Positions 5,793 to 14,382 of a stretch of DNA of 27,780 nucleotides are shown piece by piece. The stretch comes from an uncultured Eubacteriales bacterium. Lineage in GTDB: Bacteria > Bacillota > Clostridia > UBA1381. Where the stretch lies: contig CAJKHT010000036.1 in the NCBI GenBank assembly GCA_905199755.1, positions 1 through 27,780 of the forward strand. The letters are read 5' to 3'. How positions within the stretch are numbered: position 1 is the stretch's first letter; each line of letters opens with the position of its first letter. The notes below the pieces were generated by a model, which did not search any database, was not told the DNA's origin, and saw only the letters and a program-made list of their open reading frames with translations. A program made the translations under genes and the position numbers.

Positions 5793-7601
5793 TCATTCCT
5801 CCCAAGTGTTTTTTTCGTCTTTAAGCTCACGCTGTTTTTTGAACAGCTCATAGAGCTTTGCCGCATCCGTTTCGGACGCTATCTCGGTATTAAGCTTTTC
5901 AAGCTTTATGGTATATATCAAATCAGCTGCCGCCGCCGTATCGGCATCGTAGATTTCTATGTTGTAGAAAACCGCGCTTGCCTCGTCCGCCTCCTCACGG
6001 CTCGAACTGAACTCGTTAAGTATCATACTTTCTTCAAATGCCTGTCCCGATTCCTGAAGCTCATAGAGCTTTTTTGCGATTCTTCTGTAGATGGGAGTTG
6101 AGAAATCGTCGGGACTGAGCTTATCCTTTGCCATTCTGTATATTTTGCGGCTTGAAGAAACAAGCGCCAAAAGACGCTTTTCCGCCTCTAAGAGCTTATT
6201 CGGTATCCGCTTTGTTTCCGCGGCTTTTCCGTCCGTTTGCTGCTGTACGGTTCTGAATTCCTGTTTTGTCGGTACCCTGCGGTACTCGTTCTTTGCATTT
6301 CGCTTTTTAAATTCACTGTACACAGCCTCGGCGCTTATATCGTTTTCCTCCGAAAGCTTTTTTATATATGCGTCAACCTCAACGGCATTGTTTATCCCCT
6401 GTAAAGCGTCTGCCGCATCGGAAATGTAGCGGATTTTACCGTCCACCGTAGATGTGTCGTAGCGTCCCTTTATAAGAGACAGCTTAAATTCGGTAGACGG
6501 TACGGCATTTTTCACGGCTGCCTTAAATGCATCCGCACCGTTTTTGGTTATGTATTCGTCGGGGTCCTTTGCACCGTTAAGGTGTATCACCCTTGACTTG
6601 CCGTTTACCGAATTGATTATGTCTATTGCCCTCAAAGCGGCTTTTTGCCCCGCCTCGTCCATGTCATAGCAGATGAGGATTTCGTTTGCATAGCGGAGCA
6701 TCAGCTTTGCCTGATTTTCCGTTATTGCGGTACCGAGCGTTGCCACGATGTTATGCACGCCTGCCTGATACACGGAAATTACGTCCATATATCCCTCGCA
6801 CAGTATCAGCTTATCCGATTTCGCATTTTTTGCAAGATTCAGCGAGAACAGGTTTCTGCCCTTGTCGAAAGCTGCGGTTTCGGAGCTGTTTAAGTATTTG
6901 GGGATTTTATACCCGTTAATTTCTTTTACGTCAAGCATTGTTCTGCCGCCGAAGCCGATTATATTTCCCCTTACGTCTATAATCGGAAACATTACGCGGT
7001 TTCGGAATTTATCCACAATCTTTCCCTCGCGCTCGACCGCAAGCCCTGCTTCAAGTATCTGTTTTTCGGTGTAATTCTTTGTTTTAAGGAAATTTATAAG
7101 CGAGGTTTTGTCCGAATCCGCATAGCCGAGACCGTAAATATTGATTATTTTTCCCGAAAGCCGCCTTTTATTAAAATACTCCCTTGCCTCAGTGCCCTTT
7201 TCGGGATTTTTCAGTGTATCGTAGAAAAAACGTGCGGAAAGCTTATTCATATCGAGAATACGTTTCTTGCGCTCGTGCGTCTCATTGGACATGTTTTCCC
7301 CGTTTTCGGGAATAACAATCCCGGCGCGGTCGGCAAGTAGCTTGATTGTTTCGACAAAATCAAGGTTTTCGGTGCGCATCACAAACTGAACAAGGTTTCC
7401 GCTTGCGCCGCAGCCGAAGCAATGAAAAAGCTGTTTTTCTCCGCTTACGTGAAATGACGGCGTTTTTTCGTTATGAAACGGGCAGAGACCTATATAGTCG
7501 CGCCCTGTTTTTTTCAGCTGCACAAATTTTGAAACATAATCTATAATATCGTTATTCGAGCATATTTCGCTTATTATATCCTCTGAAATAAACCCTGCCA
7601 A
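5793..7601 (-). CDS. dnaG: DNA primase
   Basis: The 602-residue enzyme makes RNA primers at the replication fork. The N-terminal zinc ribbon carries C40, H43, C61 and C64. The catalytic core includes the R-N-R-V-M-F-P-I segment and a TOPRIM domain with E269 (E-G-Y-M-D-V) and the D313/D315 pair. A variable C-terminal helicase-binding domain follows (about 430-602). The start is TTG at 7601, preceded by GAGGTGA; no better ATG exists upstream of the zinc ribbon. It is the first gene of the dnaG-rpoD-prmA run, 54 bp downstream of the small flavoprotein gene. Confidence 0.96.
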   Translation of the reverse strand: MAGFISEDIISEICSNNDIIDYVSKFVQLKKTGRDYIGLCPFHNEKTPSFHVSGEKQLFHCFGCGASGNLVQFVMRTENLDFVETIKLLADRAGIVIPENGENMSNETHERKKRILDMNKLSARFFYDTLKNPEKGTEAREYFNKRRLSGKIINIYGLGYADSDKTSLINFLKTKNYTEKQILEAGLAVEREGKIVDKFRNRVMFPIIDVRGNIIGFGGRTMLDVKEINGYKIPKYLNSSETAAFDKGRNLFSLNLAKNAKSDKLILCEGYMDVISVYQAGVHNIVATLGTAITENQAKLMLRYANEILICYDMDEAGQKAALRAIDIINSVNGKSRVIHLNGAKDPDEYITKNGADAFKAAVKNAVPSTEFKLSLIKGRYDTSTVDGKIRYISDAADALQGINNAVEVDAYIKKLSEENDISAEAVYSEFKKRNAKNEYRRVPTKQEFRTVQQQTDGKAAETKRIPNKLLEAEKRLLALVSSSRKIYRMAKDKLSPDDFSTPIYRRIAKKLYELQESGQAFEESMILNEFSSSREEADEASAVFYNIEIYDADTAAAADLIYTIKLEKLNTEIASETDAAKLYELFKKQRELKDEKNTWEE

Positions 7602-7655
7602 CCGCCGTCACCTCTTTTCAGAAATATTATTGCAGATAATGTATATTTTTATACT

Positions 7656-8228
7656 TTAGCTCAATTCCGCCATAATTCTTTCGGCAAGGCTCTTTGCCTG
7701 CGCGATTGCGTATTCGTCGCTTTGCGCCGGACGCTGAGCCGACAGTCCGAAATGCCCCATACCCAAATCGGAGCTGTTTCCTATAACCGTCATTCCCGAC
7801 ACGAGTGCACAGGAATGAATTGCCTCGACGGTTCTTTCCTGACCGCCGTATTTTGACGCACCCACGCTCACCGCGGCGCATTTTTTGCCTTTCCACGCTT
7901 TTCTCGAACGTGCGTCACGCGTTTTGTCAAACAGACATTTGAGCTGTCCCGTCATAGAACCGAAGTAAACCGGACTTCCGAACAGCACAAAATCCGCCTT
8001 TTCAACCTTAGCGAACAGCTCATCAAGCTTTGTACCCTTATAGCACTGCTTTGAACATGGCGTGGAGCAGTTTACGCAAAACGGATATTTTGCGCTCATA
8101 ATTGCTTCATGCACGCTGCAAAGCTCGGTTTCGGCACCTGCCTCGCGGCAGTGATTAAGTACTTCGTTAAGAAGAAATGCAGTGTTTCCGTTATTGTTAT
8201 GACTTCCGTTTAAAGCAAGTATATACAT
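7656..8228 (-). CDS. Flavodoxin-fold NAD(P)H-dependent FMN reductase / iron-sulfur flavoprotein-like
   Basis: The 190-residue protein opens with a flavodoxin-like beta strand and FMN phosphate loop (L-N-G-S-H-N-N-N-G-N-T). A cysteine cluster at about residues 51-62 (C-V-N-C-S-T-P-C-S-K-Q-C) resembles the Cys motif of iron-sulfur flavoproteins, and G-S-P-V-Y-F-G-S-M-T-G is the second FMN-binding loop. It probably shuttles electrons, but partner and substrate are unknown. I start at ATG 8228, which has GGGGG about 9 nt upstream; the open frame to 8258 has no ribosome site. A TATAAT box at 8288-8283 suggests at least partly independent expression from the pyr operon. Confidence 0.82.
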   Translation of the reverse strand: MYILALNGSHNNNGNTAFLLNEVLNHCREAGAETELCSVHEAIMSAKYPFCVNCSTPCSKQCYKGTKLDELFAKVEKADFVLFGSPVYFGSMTGQLKCLFDKTRDARSRKAWKGKKCAAVSVGASKYGGQERTVEAIHSCALVSGMTVIGNSSDLGMGHFGLSAQRPAQSDEYAIAQAKSLAERIMAELS

Positions 8229-8282
8229 ATAATATTTACCCCCTGTCCATGATTTCAAACATTTTTTTCGCCTTTATATTTT

Positions 8283-8288
8283 ATTATA
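8283..8288 (-). promoter_or_regulatory. Possible -10 box for the flavoprotein-dnaG run
   Basis: A perfect TATAAT lies on the minus strand between pyrD and the flavoprotein gene, but no convincing -35 lies 16-18 bp upstream. It could be a weak or activator-dependent promoter. Confidence 0.35.
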
Positions 8289-8317
8289 CTGCAAAAGTCC
8301 TTAAAAACCCTTTTTTA

Positions 8318-9232
8318 TTACCCGTTCAAGGTCACTTTGCCTATTATATCATTTATGTCGGTTATGCCGTGCTTATTCATATAGCGTTCGATTCCCTCTT
8401 TAACCTCGGTTATGAGACACGGGTTTACGAACAGTCCCGTTCCGAGTGCGGCAAGCGACGCACCGGCAAGCATAAATTCTATTACGTCCTCCGCGCACAT
8501 AATTCCGCCCATTCCGATAATCGGGATTTTTACGGCATTATGCACCTGGTACACCATTCTCACGGCAACTGGCTTGACGCACGGGCCCGAAAGTCCGCCC
8601 ATGTTGTTTGCAAGTATCGGACGTCTTGTATCTATGTCTATTTTCATGCCCAGGAGCGTGTTTATAAGCGAAAGTCCGTCAGCACCGCCGTCCTCCGCAG
8701 CCTTTGCGATGTCCGTTATTGATGTGACATTCGGCGAAAGCTTTACGACAAGCGGCTTTTTTGAGTGCTTTTTAACAGCCTTTGTCAGCTCGTAAACGGT
8801 TTTCGGGTCTGTACCGAAAGCAAGTCCGCCGTGCTTTACGTTGGGACATGATATGTTCATTTCGATTATTGCCGTATCGGTTTCGGAAAGTATTTCCGCC
8901 ATTTCGCAGTATTCCTCAACTGTGTTTCCCGACATGTTCGCAATCACGTTTGTATCGCGCTTTGCAAGTGACGGCATGATATGCTCCGAAAAATATTCCA
9001 CACCGGGGTTTTGAAGTCCGACGCTGTTTAAAATCCCCGACGGTGTTTCCGCAATTCGCGGAGGCTTGTTGCCCTCACGGGGATAGCGCGTAAGTCCCTT
9101 TGCACCGAAGCCGCCGTATTCGTCGATTGATACGTATTCGTCGTATTCCTCTCCGAAGCCGAACGTTCCCGATGCGGTGACTATCGGATTTTTAAATTCC
9201 ACACCGCAGAAATTGATTTTTGTGTTAATCAT
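8318..9232 (-). CDS. pyrD: Dihydroorotate dehydrogenase B, catalytic subunit
   Basis: The 304-residue FMN enzyme oxidises dihydroorotate to orotate, passing electrons through PyrK to NAD+. It has the type 1B layout, with the N-terminal K-N-P-I-V-T-A-S-G-T-F-G segment, the catalytic cysteine in N-I-S-C-P-N, the V-K-L-S-P-N-V lysine strand and the C-terminal phosphate-binding G-M-G-G-I and G-T-G loops. The start overlaps the pyrK stop by 8 bp, so the two subunits are translationally coupled, as expected for a 1B heterotetramer. It is the last pyr gene of the run. Confidence 0.95.
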   Translation of the reverse strand: MINTKINFCGVEFKNPIVTASGTFGFGEEYDEYVSIDEYGGFGAKGLTRYPREGNKPPRIAETPSGILNSVGLQNPGVEYFSEHIMPSLAKRDTNVIANMSGNTVEEYCEMAEILSETDTAIIEMNISCPNVKHGGLAFGTDPKTVYELTKAVKKHSKKPLVVKLSPNVTSITDIAKAAEDGGADGLSLINTLLGMKIDIDTRRPILANNMGGLSGPCVKPVAVRMVYQVHNAVKIPIIGMGGIMCAEDVIEFMLAGASLAALGTGLFVNPCLITEVKEGIERYMNKHGITDINDIIGKVTLNG

Positions 9233-9989
9233 TCAGTGTCACCTCCGTGGAGTAGAATACGGGGCCGTTTTTGCATACGCGCATGTATTTGTCCGTTCCC
9301 TCATGCACAGTTTCGCAGCTGCACACAAGACAGGCGCCTATGCCGCAGCCCATTCTCTGTTCAAGCGAAAGCTGGCATAAAATGCCCCTGTTTTCCGCAA
9401 TTGCTTTAACGGCTTTAAGCATGGGCTTCGGACCGCAGCAGTAAATTATATCACATTCGTTTTCGTCAAGATATTTTTCCATTGCGGAGGCGATGTAGCC
9501 GTTATAGCCGTAGCTGCCGTTATCCGTGCCGACCGTTACGGATTTTGAAACAGCCTTAAACTCGTCCTCCATGACGACAAGCTCCTTTGAGCGGAAGCCC
9601 AGAAATACGTCGGCGCTTATCTTTTTTGCAAGCATATACAGCGGAAATACGCCTATTCCGCCGCCGATTATCACGGCATTGTTTAAATCCTCACGTATTT
9701 CAAAGCCGTGTCCCAAGGGCCCCATTACGTTTATATATCCGCCCTCGTCAATGTCGGCAAGCGCCTTTGTTCCGCTGCCCTTGACCTGAAAGATGAAACG
9801 GATTTTATCCTCATACGCATCGCATATGCTTATGGGGCGGCGCAGAAAGGTTTTTTCGCCGCAGTCTATATGGAGAAACTGTCCGCATTGCGCAGCTTTT
9901 GCAATGTCACCGTTTTCGATTGTAAAATCAAATATGCCGTCCGAAATTTCTTTTTTGGAAACAATACGGCATTTATATGTCTGCTTCAT
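9225..9989 (-). CDS. pyrK: Dihydroorotate dehydrogenase B, electron-transfer subunit
   Basis: The 254-residue ferredoxin-reductase-like protein has an FAD-binding barrel with R-R-P-I-S-I, an NAD-binding domain with G-G-G-I-G-V-F-P, and a C-terminal 2Fe-2S cluster motif (G-C-G-I-G-A-C-L-V-C-S-C with a further Cys about 15 residues on). It passes electrons from PyrD-bound FMN to NAD+. I start at ATG 9989, which has AAAGGA 6 nt upstream; the ATG at 10004 overlaps the pyrF stop and lacks a ribosome site. The gene sits between pyrF and pyrD. Confidence 0.94.
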   Translation of the reverse strand: MKQTYKCRIVSKKEISDGIFDFTIENGDIAKAAQCGQFLHIDCGEKTFLRRPISICDAYEDKIRFIFQVKGSGTKALADIDEGGYINVMGPLGHGFEIREDLNNAVIIGGGIGVFPLYMLAKKISADVFLGFRSKELVVMEDEFKAVSKSVTVGTDNGSYGYNGYIASAMEKYLDENECDIIYCCGPKPMLKAVKAIAENRGILCQLSLEQRMGCGIGACLVCSCETVHEGTDKYMRVCKNGPVFYSTEVTLND

Positions 9990-10000
9990 ATCTGTTCCTT

Positions 10001-10915
10001 TCATATAATGGAGGTAAGCTCGTCCCTCATGCGGATTGCTTCTTTTCTTGCCGCATCGGCAAAGGCTTTTCCGTCAAGTCCCTGCTTTTTGTATGCGCAC
10101 ATAATTCCTCGCGAGGAATTGACAATCGCACCGAGACCGTCGTCGTTAAAGCTGTTTTTAACGTCCTTTGCACTGCCGCCCTGTGCGCCGTAGCCGGGTA
10201 CAAGGAAGTATGATTTCGGCATAAGCTTTCTCAAAACCGCCGCCTGCTCGGGATATGTCGCACCGACAACCGCCCCGGCAGCGCCGTAGCCGCTTTCGCC
10301 GATTGTATCGCTGTTCCATTCGTTCACATGCTCCGCAACTATTTCGTAAAGATGCTTGTCACCAAGCTTTAAATCCTGAAATTCGCCCGAGGACGGGTTC
10401 GAGGTTTTTACAAGAACAAACACCGATTTGTCATAAGCCTTGCAGTCGTCTATAAAAGGCTTTATGCCGTCCGTTCCCAGATACGGATTAACGGTCATGC
10501 TGTCTGTCGGGCATGCCTCAAACAGCTCGCCCTCGATTTCGGTTTTGCCGATGTATGCCTTTGAATAAGCCTCTGCGGTTGAACCTATATCATTGCGCTT
10601 AACGTCTAAAATAACGTAAAGTCCCTTTTCCTTTGCGTATTTTATTGTGCGGTGCAGTACCTCCTCACCGTCAAGACCGTACATTTCATAAAATGCACTC
10701 TGCGGCTTTACCGCCGGAACAACATCGTACAATGCGTCTATAAGTCCCTTGTTGAACTCCCATATCGCCTCGCATGCGCCCTTTAAGCCCTTGCCGTATT
10801 CGGCAAACGCTTTTTCCTTTATATATTCGGGCACGTAATCTATTTTGGGATCGAGTCCCGCAACGGACGGATTGCCCGTTTCTTTAATTTTCTTTACCAG
10901 ATTATCAACTGACAT
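10001..10915 (-). CDS. pyrF: Orotidine 5'-phosphate decarboxylase (long, type 2)
   Basis: The 304-residue enzyme decarboxylates OMP to UMP, the last step of the pathway. The catalytic L-D-V-K-R-N-D-I-G motif (about residue 90) carries the Lys/Asp tetrad, and V-G-A-T-Y-P-E-Q and P-G-Y-G-A-Q-G-G form the phosphate-binding end. Its length and internal insertions place it in the longer type 2 subfamily. I start at ATG 10915, preceded by AAGGAAGGG. The frame stays open to 11053, but those 46 codons run through the palindromic element at 10954-11139 and are not protein-like. Confidence 0.94.
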   Translation of the reverse strand: MSVDNLVKKIKETGNPSVAGLDPKIDYVPEYIKEKAFAEYGKGLKGACEAIWEFNKGLIDALYDVVPAVKPQSAFYEMYGLDGEEVLHRTIKYAKEKGLYVILDVKRNDIGSTAEAYSKAYIGKTEIEGELFEACPTDSMTVNPYLGTDGIKPFIDDCKAYDKSVFVLVKTSNPSSGEFQDLKLGDKHLYEIVAEHVNEWNSDTIGESGYGAAGAVVGATYPEQAAVLRKLMPKSYFLVPGYGAQGGSAKDVKNSFNDDGLGAIVNSSRGIMCAYKKQGLDGKAFADAARKEAIRMRDELTSII

Positions 10916-10953
10916 TTTTATAGCCCTTCCTTTCCGTGCCGTAAGGCACAATC

Positions 10954-11139
10954 CTAAGTCTGAAAGAAAATTGCTCAGAGTGCTGCTTTGCAGCGAGCGG
11001 TGCTGTACGATTGTACTTCTCACTGCGGTTCGGTCACTGAATGGCTCTGACAATTCACCGAATTGTCATTCACTGCCATTCAGCCGCTTCGCTGCCCCTT
11101 GCGAAAAGTTGTGCTATGGGCGATTTTATTCAGACTTCT
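10954..11139. mobile_element. Palindromic MITE-like insertion inside the pyr operon
   Basis: The element is about 186 bp and lies in the 233-bp gap between pyrC and pyrF, while the other pyr junctions overlap or are under 80 bp. Its ends form an imperfect inverted repeat: a perfect 9-bp AAGTCTGAA (10956-10964) against TTCAGACTT (11129-11137), extended inward through matching AAAAT, GC and CA blocks. Nested inside are CTGAATGGC / GCCATTCAG (11037-11045, 11075-11083) around a second 9-bp stem, TGACAATTC / GAATTGTCA (11048-11056, 11060-11068), plus small hairpins near 10937 and 10981. No gene is present. The form fits a non-autonomous palindromic element that is transcribed with the operon; a processing or regulatory role is also possible. 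Confidence 0.55.
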
Positions 11140-11148
11140 TCCGCAGAA

Positions 11149-12444
11149 TTACATGATTTCTCCGCGGTTTACCTTTATTTCTCCGCCGACAATGACATAT
11201 TCCGGCTTGCCGGACAGAACATATCCGTTATACGGTGTATTTTTGCTTTTTGAATTAAGCTTATCAACATCTACAATCCATTCCTTGTCGGGATTGAAAA
11301 TCGTTATGTCCGCCGATTTTCCGACAGACAGCGTACCCTTGCTTATGCCGAGTATGCGTGACGGATTTACCGACATTTTTTCTATAAGCTGCGTCATTGT
11401 GAGTATGCCCGGCTTTACAAGGTATTCGATACCGAGTCCGAGCGAGGTTTCAAAGCCGATTATTCCGTTCTTTGCCGCGCCGAACTCGCACACCTTTTCG
11501 TCACGGTGATGCGGAGCGTGGTCGGTAACGATACAGTCTATTGTGCCGTCTTTAAGACCTTCCTTTATTGCTTCAACGTCCTCGTCCGTGCGGAGCGGAG
11601 GATTCATTTTTGCGTTTGTGTTAAAGCCTAAGCAGGCTTTTTCGGTAAGAGTGAAATAATGCGGACAGGTTTCGCATGTTACCTTTACGCCGCGTTTTTT
11701 CGCCTCTCTCACAAGCTCCACACTGCCCTTTGTGCTCACGTGCGCTATGTGTATGCGCTTGTTTTCGTTTTCGGCGATTATCATATCGCGCGCCGCCATG
11801 ACCTCCTCCGCCGCATTCGGAATACCGCGCAGTCCCAGCTCTGCCGAGGTTTCGCCCTCGTTCATGTAGCCGCCGCCGGCAAGACTTAAATCCTCGCAGT
11901 GCGATATTACGGGCATATCAAACATATCCGCATATATAATCGCACGGCGCATAAGTCCGCTGTCGGATACGGGGCAGCCGTCGTCCGAAACGGCAACCGC
12001 ACCGGCAAAGCGCATGGCGCCGATTTCCGCCAGCTCCTCGCCCTTAAGTCCCTTTGAGACCGCACCTATCGGGAATACGTTTACATATCCTGTTTCTCTT
12101 GCCTTGTTTATTATATAGGAAATCACAGCCTCGTTATCGGCTGCCGGAACGGTGTTCGGCATGCATGCAACGGACGTTATTCCGCCTGCCAGAGCCGCTT
12201 TTGTACCCGTTTCTATATTTTCCTTGTATTCCTGCCCCGGATCGCGCAGATGGCAGTGCATGTCCACCAGTCCGGGAACAACGTACATACCCTCCGCATC
12301 TATAACCTCCATTCCGGCAATGCCGTCAATGTCGGCATCGCAGCCGATTTCGGAGATTATTCCGTCCTCGACAAAAATATCGGTCAGTTCGTCTATATTA
12401 TTTGCAGGGTCAATAACATGACCGTTCTTTATCAAAATCTTCAT
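11149..12444 (-). CDS. pyrC: Dihydroorotase
   Basis: The 431-residue zinc amidohydrolase cyclises carbamoyl-aspartate to dihydroorotate. The metal-binding H63-C-H65 lies in the conserved V-D-M-H-C-H-L-R-D-P-G block, with I-S-H-C-E-D and I-A-H-V-S-T supplying further ligands and C-I-V-T-D-H-A-P-H the catalytic aspartate. The length fits the class I (PyrC/AllB-like) dihydroorotases of Firmicutes. An AAAGGAT ribosome site precedes the ATG. It lies 14 bp after pyrB. Confidence 0.95.
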   Translation of the reverse strand: MKILIKNGHVIDPANNIDELTDIFVEDGIISEIGCDADIDGIAGMEVIDAEGMYVVPGLVDMHCHLRDPGQEYKENIETGTKAALAGGITSVACMPNTVPAADNEAVISYIINKARETGYVNVFPIGAVSKGLKGEELAEIGAMRFAGAVAVSDDGCPVSDSGLMRRAIIYADMFDMPVISHCEDLSLAGGGYMNEGETSAELGLRGIPNAAEEVMAARDMIIAENENKRIHIAHVSTKGSVELVREAKKRGVKVTCETCPHYFTLTEKACLGFNTNAKMNPPLRTDEDVEAIKEGLKDGTIDCIVTDHAPHHRDEKVCEFGAAKNGIIGFETSLGLGIEYLVKPGILTMTQLIEKMSVNPSRILGISKGTLSVGKSADITIFNPDKEWIVDVDKLNSKSKNTPYNGYVLSGKPEYVIVGGEIKVNRGEIM

Positions 12445-12458
12445 AGCGGTATCCTTTC

Positions 12459-13382
12459 TCAGCTAAGTCTAAGATTACCCTCGGTCAAAAGACGCATTAC
12501 CGCCATTCTGACCGCCACTCCGTTTGTAACCTGCTCGTTTATAACGCTCTGTGCGCTGTCCGCAACCGAGGAATTAAGCTCCACACCTCTGTTTACGGGG
12601 CCGGGGTGCATTACGAGTGCGTCCGGCTTTGCAAATTTCAGCCTTGTATCATCAATGCCGAAAAATCTGTTATATTCGTTTATGGTGGGGAATAATCCGC
12701 TTTTCTGGCGTTCAAGCTGTATTCTCAGCGCCATTACTACGTCCGCGTCAACAATAGCTTCATGCACGGTATTGAAAACCTGTGCGCCAAGCTTTTCCAT
12801 GCCGTAAGGCATGAGCGTTGCGGGACCGCCCACAGACACCTGTGCGCCCAGCTTTGTAAGACCGTAAATGTCGGAACGGACAACTCTCGAATGATACACA
12901 TCTCCGATAATTGCCACCTTAAGTCCCTTGAAGCCGCCTTTCTTCTCGCGGATTGTGAGCATATCCAAAAGCGCCTGAGTGGGGTGTTCGTTCATGCCGT
13001 CACCGGCATTTATTACGGACGCATTTACCATCGGTGCGATAAAATGCGGCGCACCGCTCATAGAATGACGTATTACCAGAATATCCGCCGCCATCGCATC
13101 AAGCGTTCTCACCGTATCCGCCAGTGATTCGCCCTTCTGCACCGATGAACCGCTCGCCGTTATGTTCGCGGAGCTTGCTCCCATGTATTTTGCCGCAAGC
13201 TCAAACGATGTCCTTGTACGGGTTGAATTTTCGTAAAACAAATTCACCGTGGTTTTTCCGGCAAGGTAATCGGTTTTTTTCACGGGGCTTTTTAATATCT
13301 TCTTCATCTCCTCCGCAGTGTCGAGTATATGAAGAATCTCCTCCGCCTCAAGCTCTTTCAGTCCCAAAAGATCCTGCTTCAT
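12459..13382 (-). CDS. pyrB: Aspartate carbamoyltransferase, catalytic chain
   Basis: The 307-residue enzyme condenses carbamoyl phosphate with aspartate, the committed step of UMP synthesis. It has the carbamoyl-phosphate loop (S-T-R-T-R-T-S-F-E, about 53-61), the H-P-T-Q-A-L-L-D motif and the aspartate-binding L-R-I-Q-L-E-R segment. No regulatory pyrI gene follows, as in Bacillus-type operons with unregulated catalytic trimers. It is the first gene of pyrB-C-F-K-D, with its own promoter at 13454-13482. Confidence 0.95.
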   Translation of the reverse strand: MKQDLLGLKELEAEEILHILDTAEEMKKILKSPVKKTDYLAGKTTVNLFYENSTRTRTSFELAAKYMGASSANITASGSSVQKGESLADTVRTLDAMAADILVIRHSMSGAPHFIAPMVNASVINAGDGMNEHPTQALLDMLTIREKKGGFKGLKVAIIGDVYHSRVVRSDIYGLTKLGAQVSVGGPATLMPYGMEKLGAQVFNTVHEAIVDADVVMALRIQLERQKSGLFPTINEYNRFFGIDDTRLKFAKPDALVMHPGPVNRGVELNSSVADSAQSVINEQVTNGVAVRMAVMRLLTEGNLRLS

Positions 13383-13420
13383 CTTGTATCCCCCTTATAG
13401 CATTTTTTTCTGTTCCTTAA

Positions 13421-13446
13421 GGGCGGCTTTTCACCTAAAGCTACCC
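13421..13446 (-). promoter_or_regulatory. 5'-terminal hairpin of the pyr mRNA
   Basis: The predicted pyr transcript begins almost exactly at a GGG...CCC-closed hairpin with an inner GCTTT/AAAGC stem, about 40 nt before the pyrB start. I do not see the PyrR binding-loop consensus or an antiterminator/terminator pair. The hairpin may protect the 5' end or bind a regulator. Confidence 0.4.
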
Positions 13447-13453
13447 ATTAAAT

Positions 13454-13482
13454 ATTATATAACAAACTGCGCCGCTTGTCTA
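13454..13482 (-). promoter_or_regulatory. Promoter of the pyr operon
   Basis: TAGACA (13482-13477) and TATAAT (13459-13454) are separated by 17 bp on the minus strand. The predicted start is at 13448-13446, giving a leader of about 65 nt. Confidence 0.72.
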
Positions 13483-13574
13483 TAAAATAAACGTAAAATA
13501 AATATAATTTGGTAGTTTTGCACCTTGTTTTTTCGATTTGTTTAAAAAAAATGTAAGTTTTTTTTAATTTATAC

Positions 13575-13603
13575 TTGCAGAACTTGTTAATTTCTGATAA
13601 AAT
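13575..13603 (+). promoter_or_regulatory. Promoter of the two-component operon
   Basis: TTGCAG (13575-13580) and TAAAAT (13598-13603) are separated by 17 bp, with a TG one base before the -10 forming an extended -10. The untranslated leader is about 60 nt. The 13383-13671 gap is filled by this and the divergent pyr promoter, plus AT-rich DNA. Confidence 0.6.
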
Positions 13604-13671
13604 GTATGTAATAGCGGTGAAAAATATGTAAACGTGCCATAACACAATCATATCGAAAGGGAGTTTATAAA

Positions 13672-14370
13672 TTGGATAAGACAATTCTTGTCATTGAGGA
13701 CGAACAGAATATCAATGACATTTTGACATTTACTTTCAATAAAGAAGGCTATAACACACTATCTGCTCTCGACGGGGCAAAGGGACTTGAGCTGGCGCTC
13801 GAAGCCAATCCCGACTTAATTTTACTTGACGTAATGCTGCCTGTAATGGACGGCTGGGAGGTTTGCAAGAGAATACGCGAACACTCAAATGTCCCGATTA
13901 TAATGCTTACCGCACGTGAAGACGAAGTGGATAAGGTTCTCGGACTGGAGCTGGGTGCCGATGATTATATTACAAAGCCGTATTCGGCACGTGAGCTGAC
14001 GGCAAGAGTAAAGGCAAATCTCAGAAGAAGCGCCATAGACAGCCTTTCGCCCGACGGCGAGGAGGATAACAACACCATAGTTTCGGGAGATTTGACAATA
14101 AACATCGAACGCTACGAGGTTTCAAAGTCGGGAAAGGTTATAGACATAACGCTGCGTGAATTTGAGCTTTTGAAATTCCTCGCATTGCAGCCGGAAAAAA
14201 TCTTTTCGAGAGAAAAGCTGCTTGAAAACGTCTGGGGCTACGAGTACTACGGAGATGTGCGTACGGTTGACGTTACGGTGAGAAGATTAAGGGAAAAAAT
14301 CGAGGACGATCCGAGTGTACCGAAATATATAATCACAAAACGCGGAGTCGGCTACTATTTCAACCAATAA
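13672..14370 (+). CDS. walR: WalR-like OmpR/PhoB-family response regulator
   Basis: The 232-residue protein has a receiver domain (about 3-116) with acidic residues E9-D10, phosphoacceptor D53 (L-L-D-V-M-L-P), T at M-L-T-A-R-E and the conserved K in I-T-K-P. A winged-helix DNA-binding domain follows (about 135-232) with G-Y-E-Y-Y-G-D-V-R-T-V-D-V-T-V-R-R-L-R. The stretch G-L-E-L-G-A-D-D-Y-I-T-K-P-Y-S-A-R-E-L is very close to WalR (VicR, YycF), the essential cell-wall regulator of Firmicutes. The start is TTG 13672 with AAAGGGAG upstream. It pairs with the kinase gene that follows. Whether it is the true WalR or a PhoP/ResD-type paralogue is not settled. Confidence 0.87.
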   Translation: MDKTILVIEDEQNINDILTFTFNKEGYNTLSALDGAKGLELALEANPDLILLDVMLPVMDGWEVCKRIREHSNVPIIMLTAREDEVDKVLGLELGADDYITKPYSARELTARVKANLRRSAIDSLSPDGEEDNNTIVSGDLTINIERYEVSKSGKVIDITLREFELLKFLALQPEKIFSREKLLENVWGYEYYGDVRTVDVTVRRLREKIEDDPSVPKYIITKRGVGYYFNQ

Positions 14371-14382
14371 TTACGTTTTATT

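Noticed and set aside
7627..7896. 89-codon minus-strand frame overlapping the small flavoprotein gene
   Set aside because: Out-of-frame shadow of the flavoprotein, Arg/Gly-rich and without a family pattern.
10916..11053. 46-codon extension of pyrF
   Set aside because: The extension crosses the palindromic element, has no homologous pyrF residues, and ATG 10915 has a strong ribosome site.
13383..13453. PyrR-type attenuator in the pyr leader
   Set aside because: The leader is too short and lacks the PyrR-loop consensus and competing hairpins.
13448..13684. 78-codon minus-strand frame between pyrB and the response regulator
   Set aside because: Very AT-rich, overlaps both divergent promoters, and has no ribosome site or protein-like pattern.
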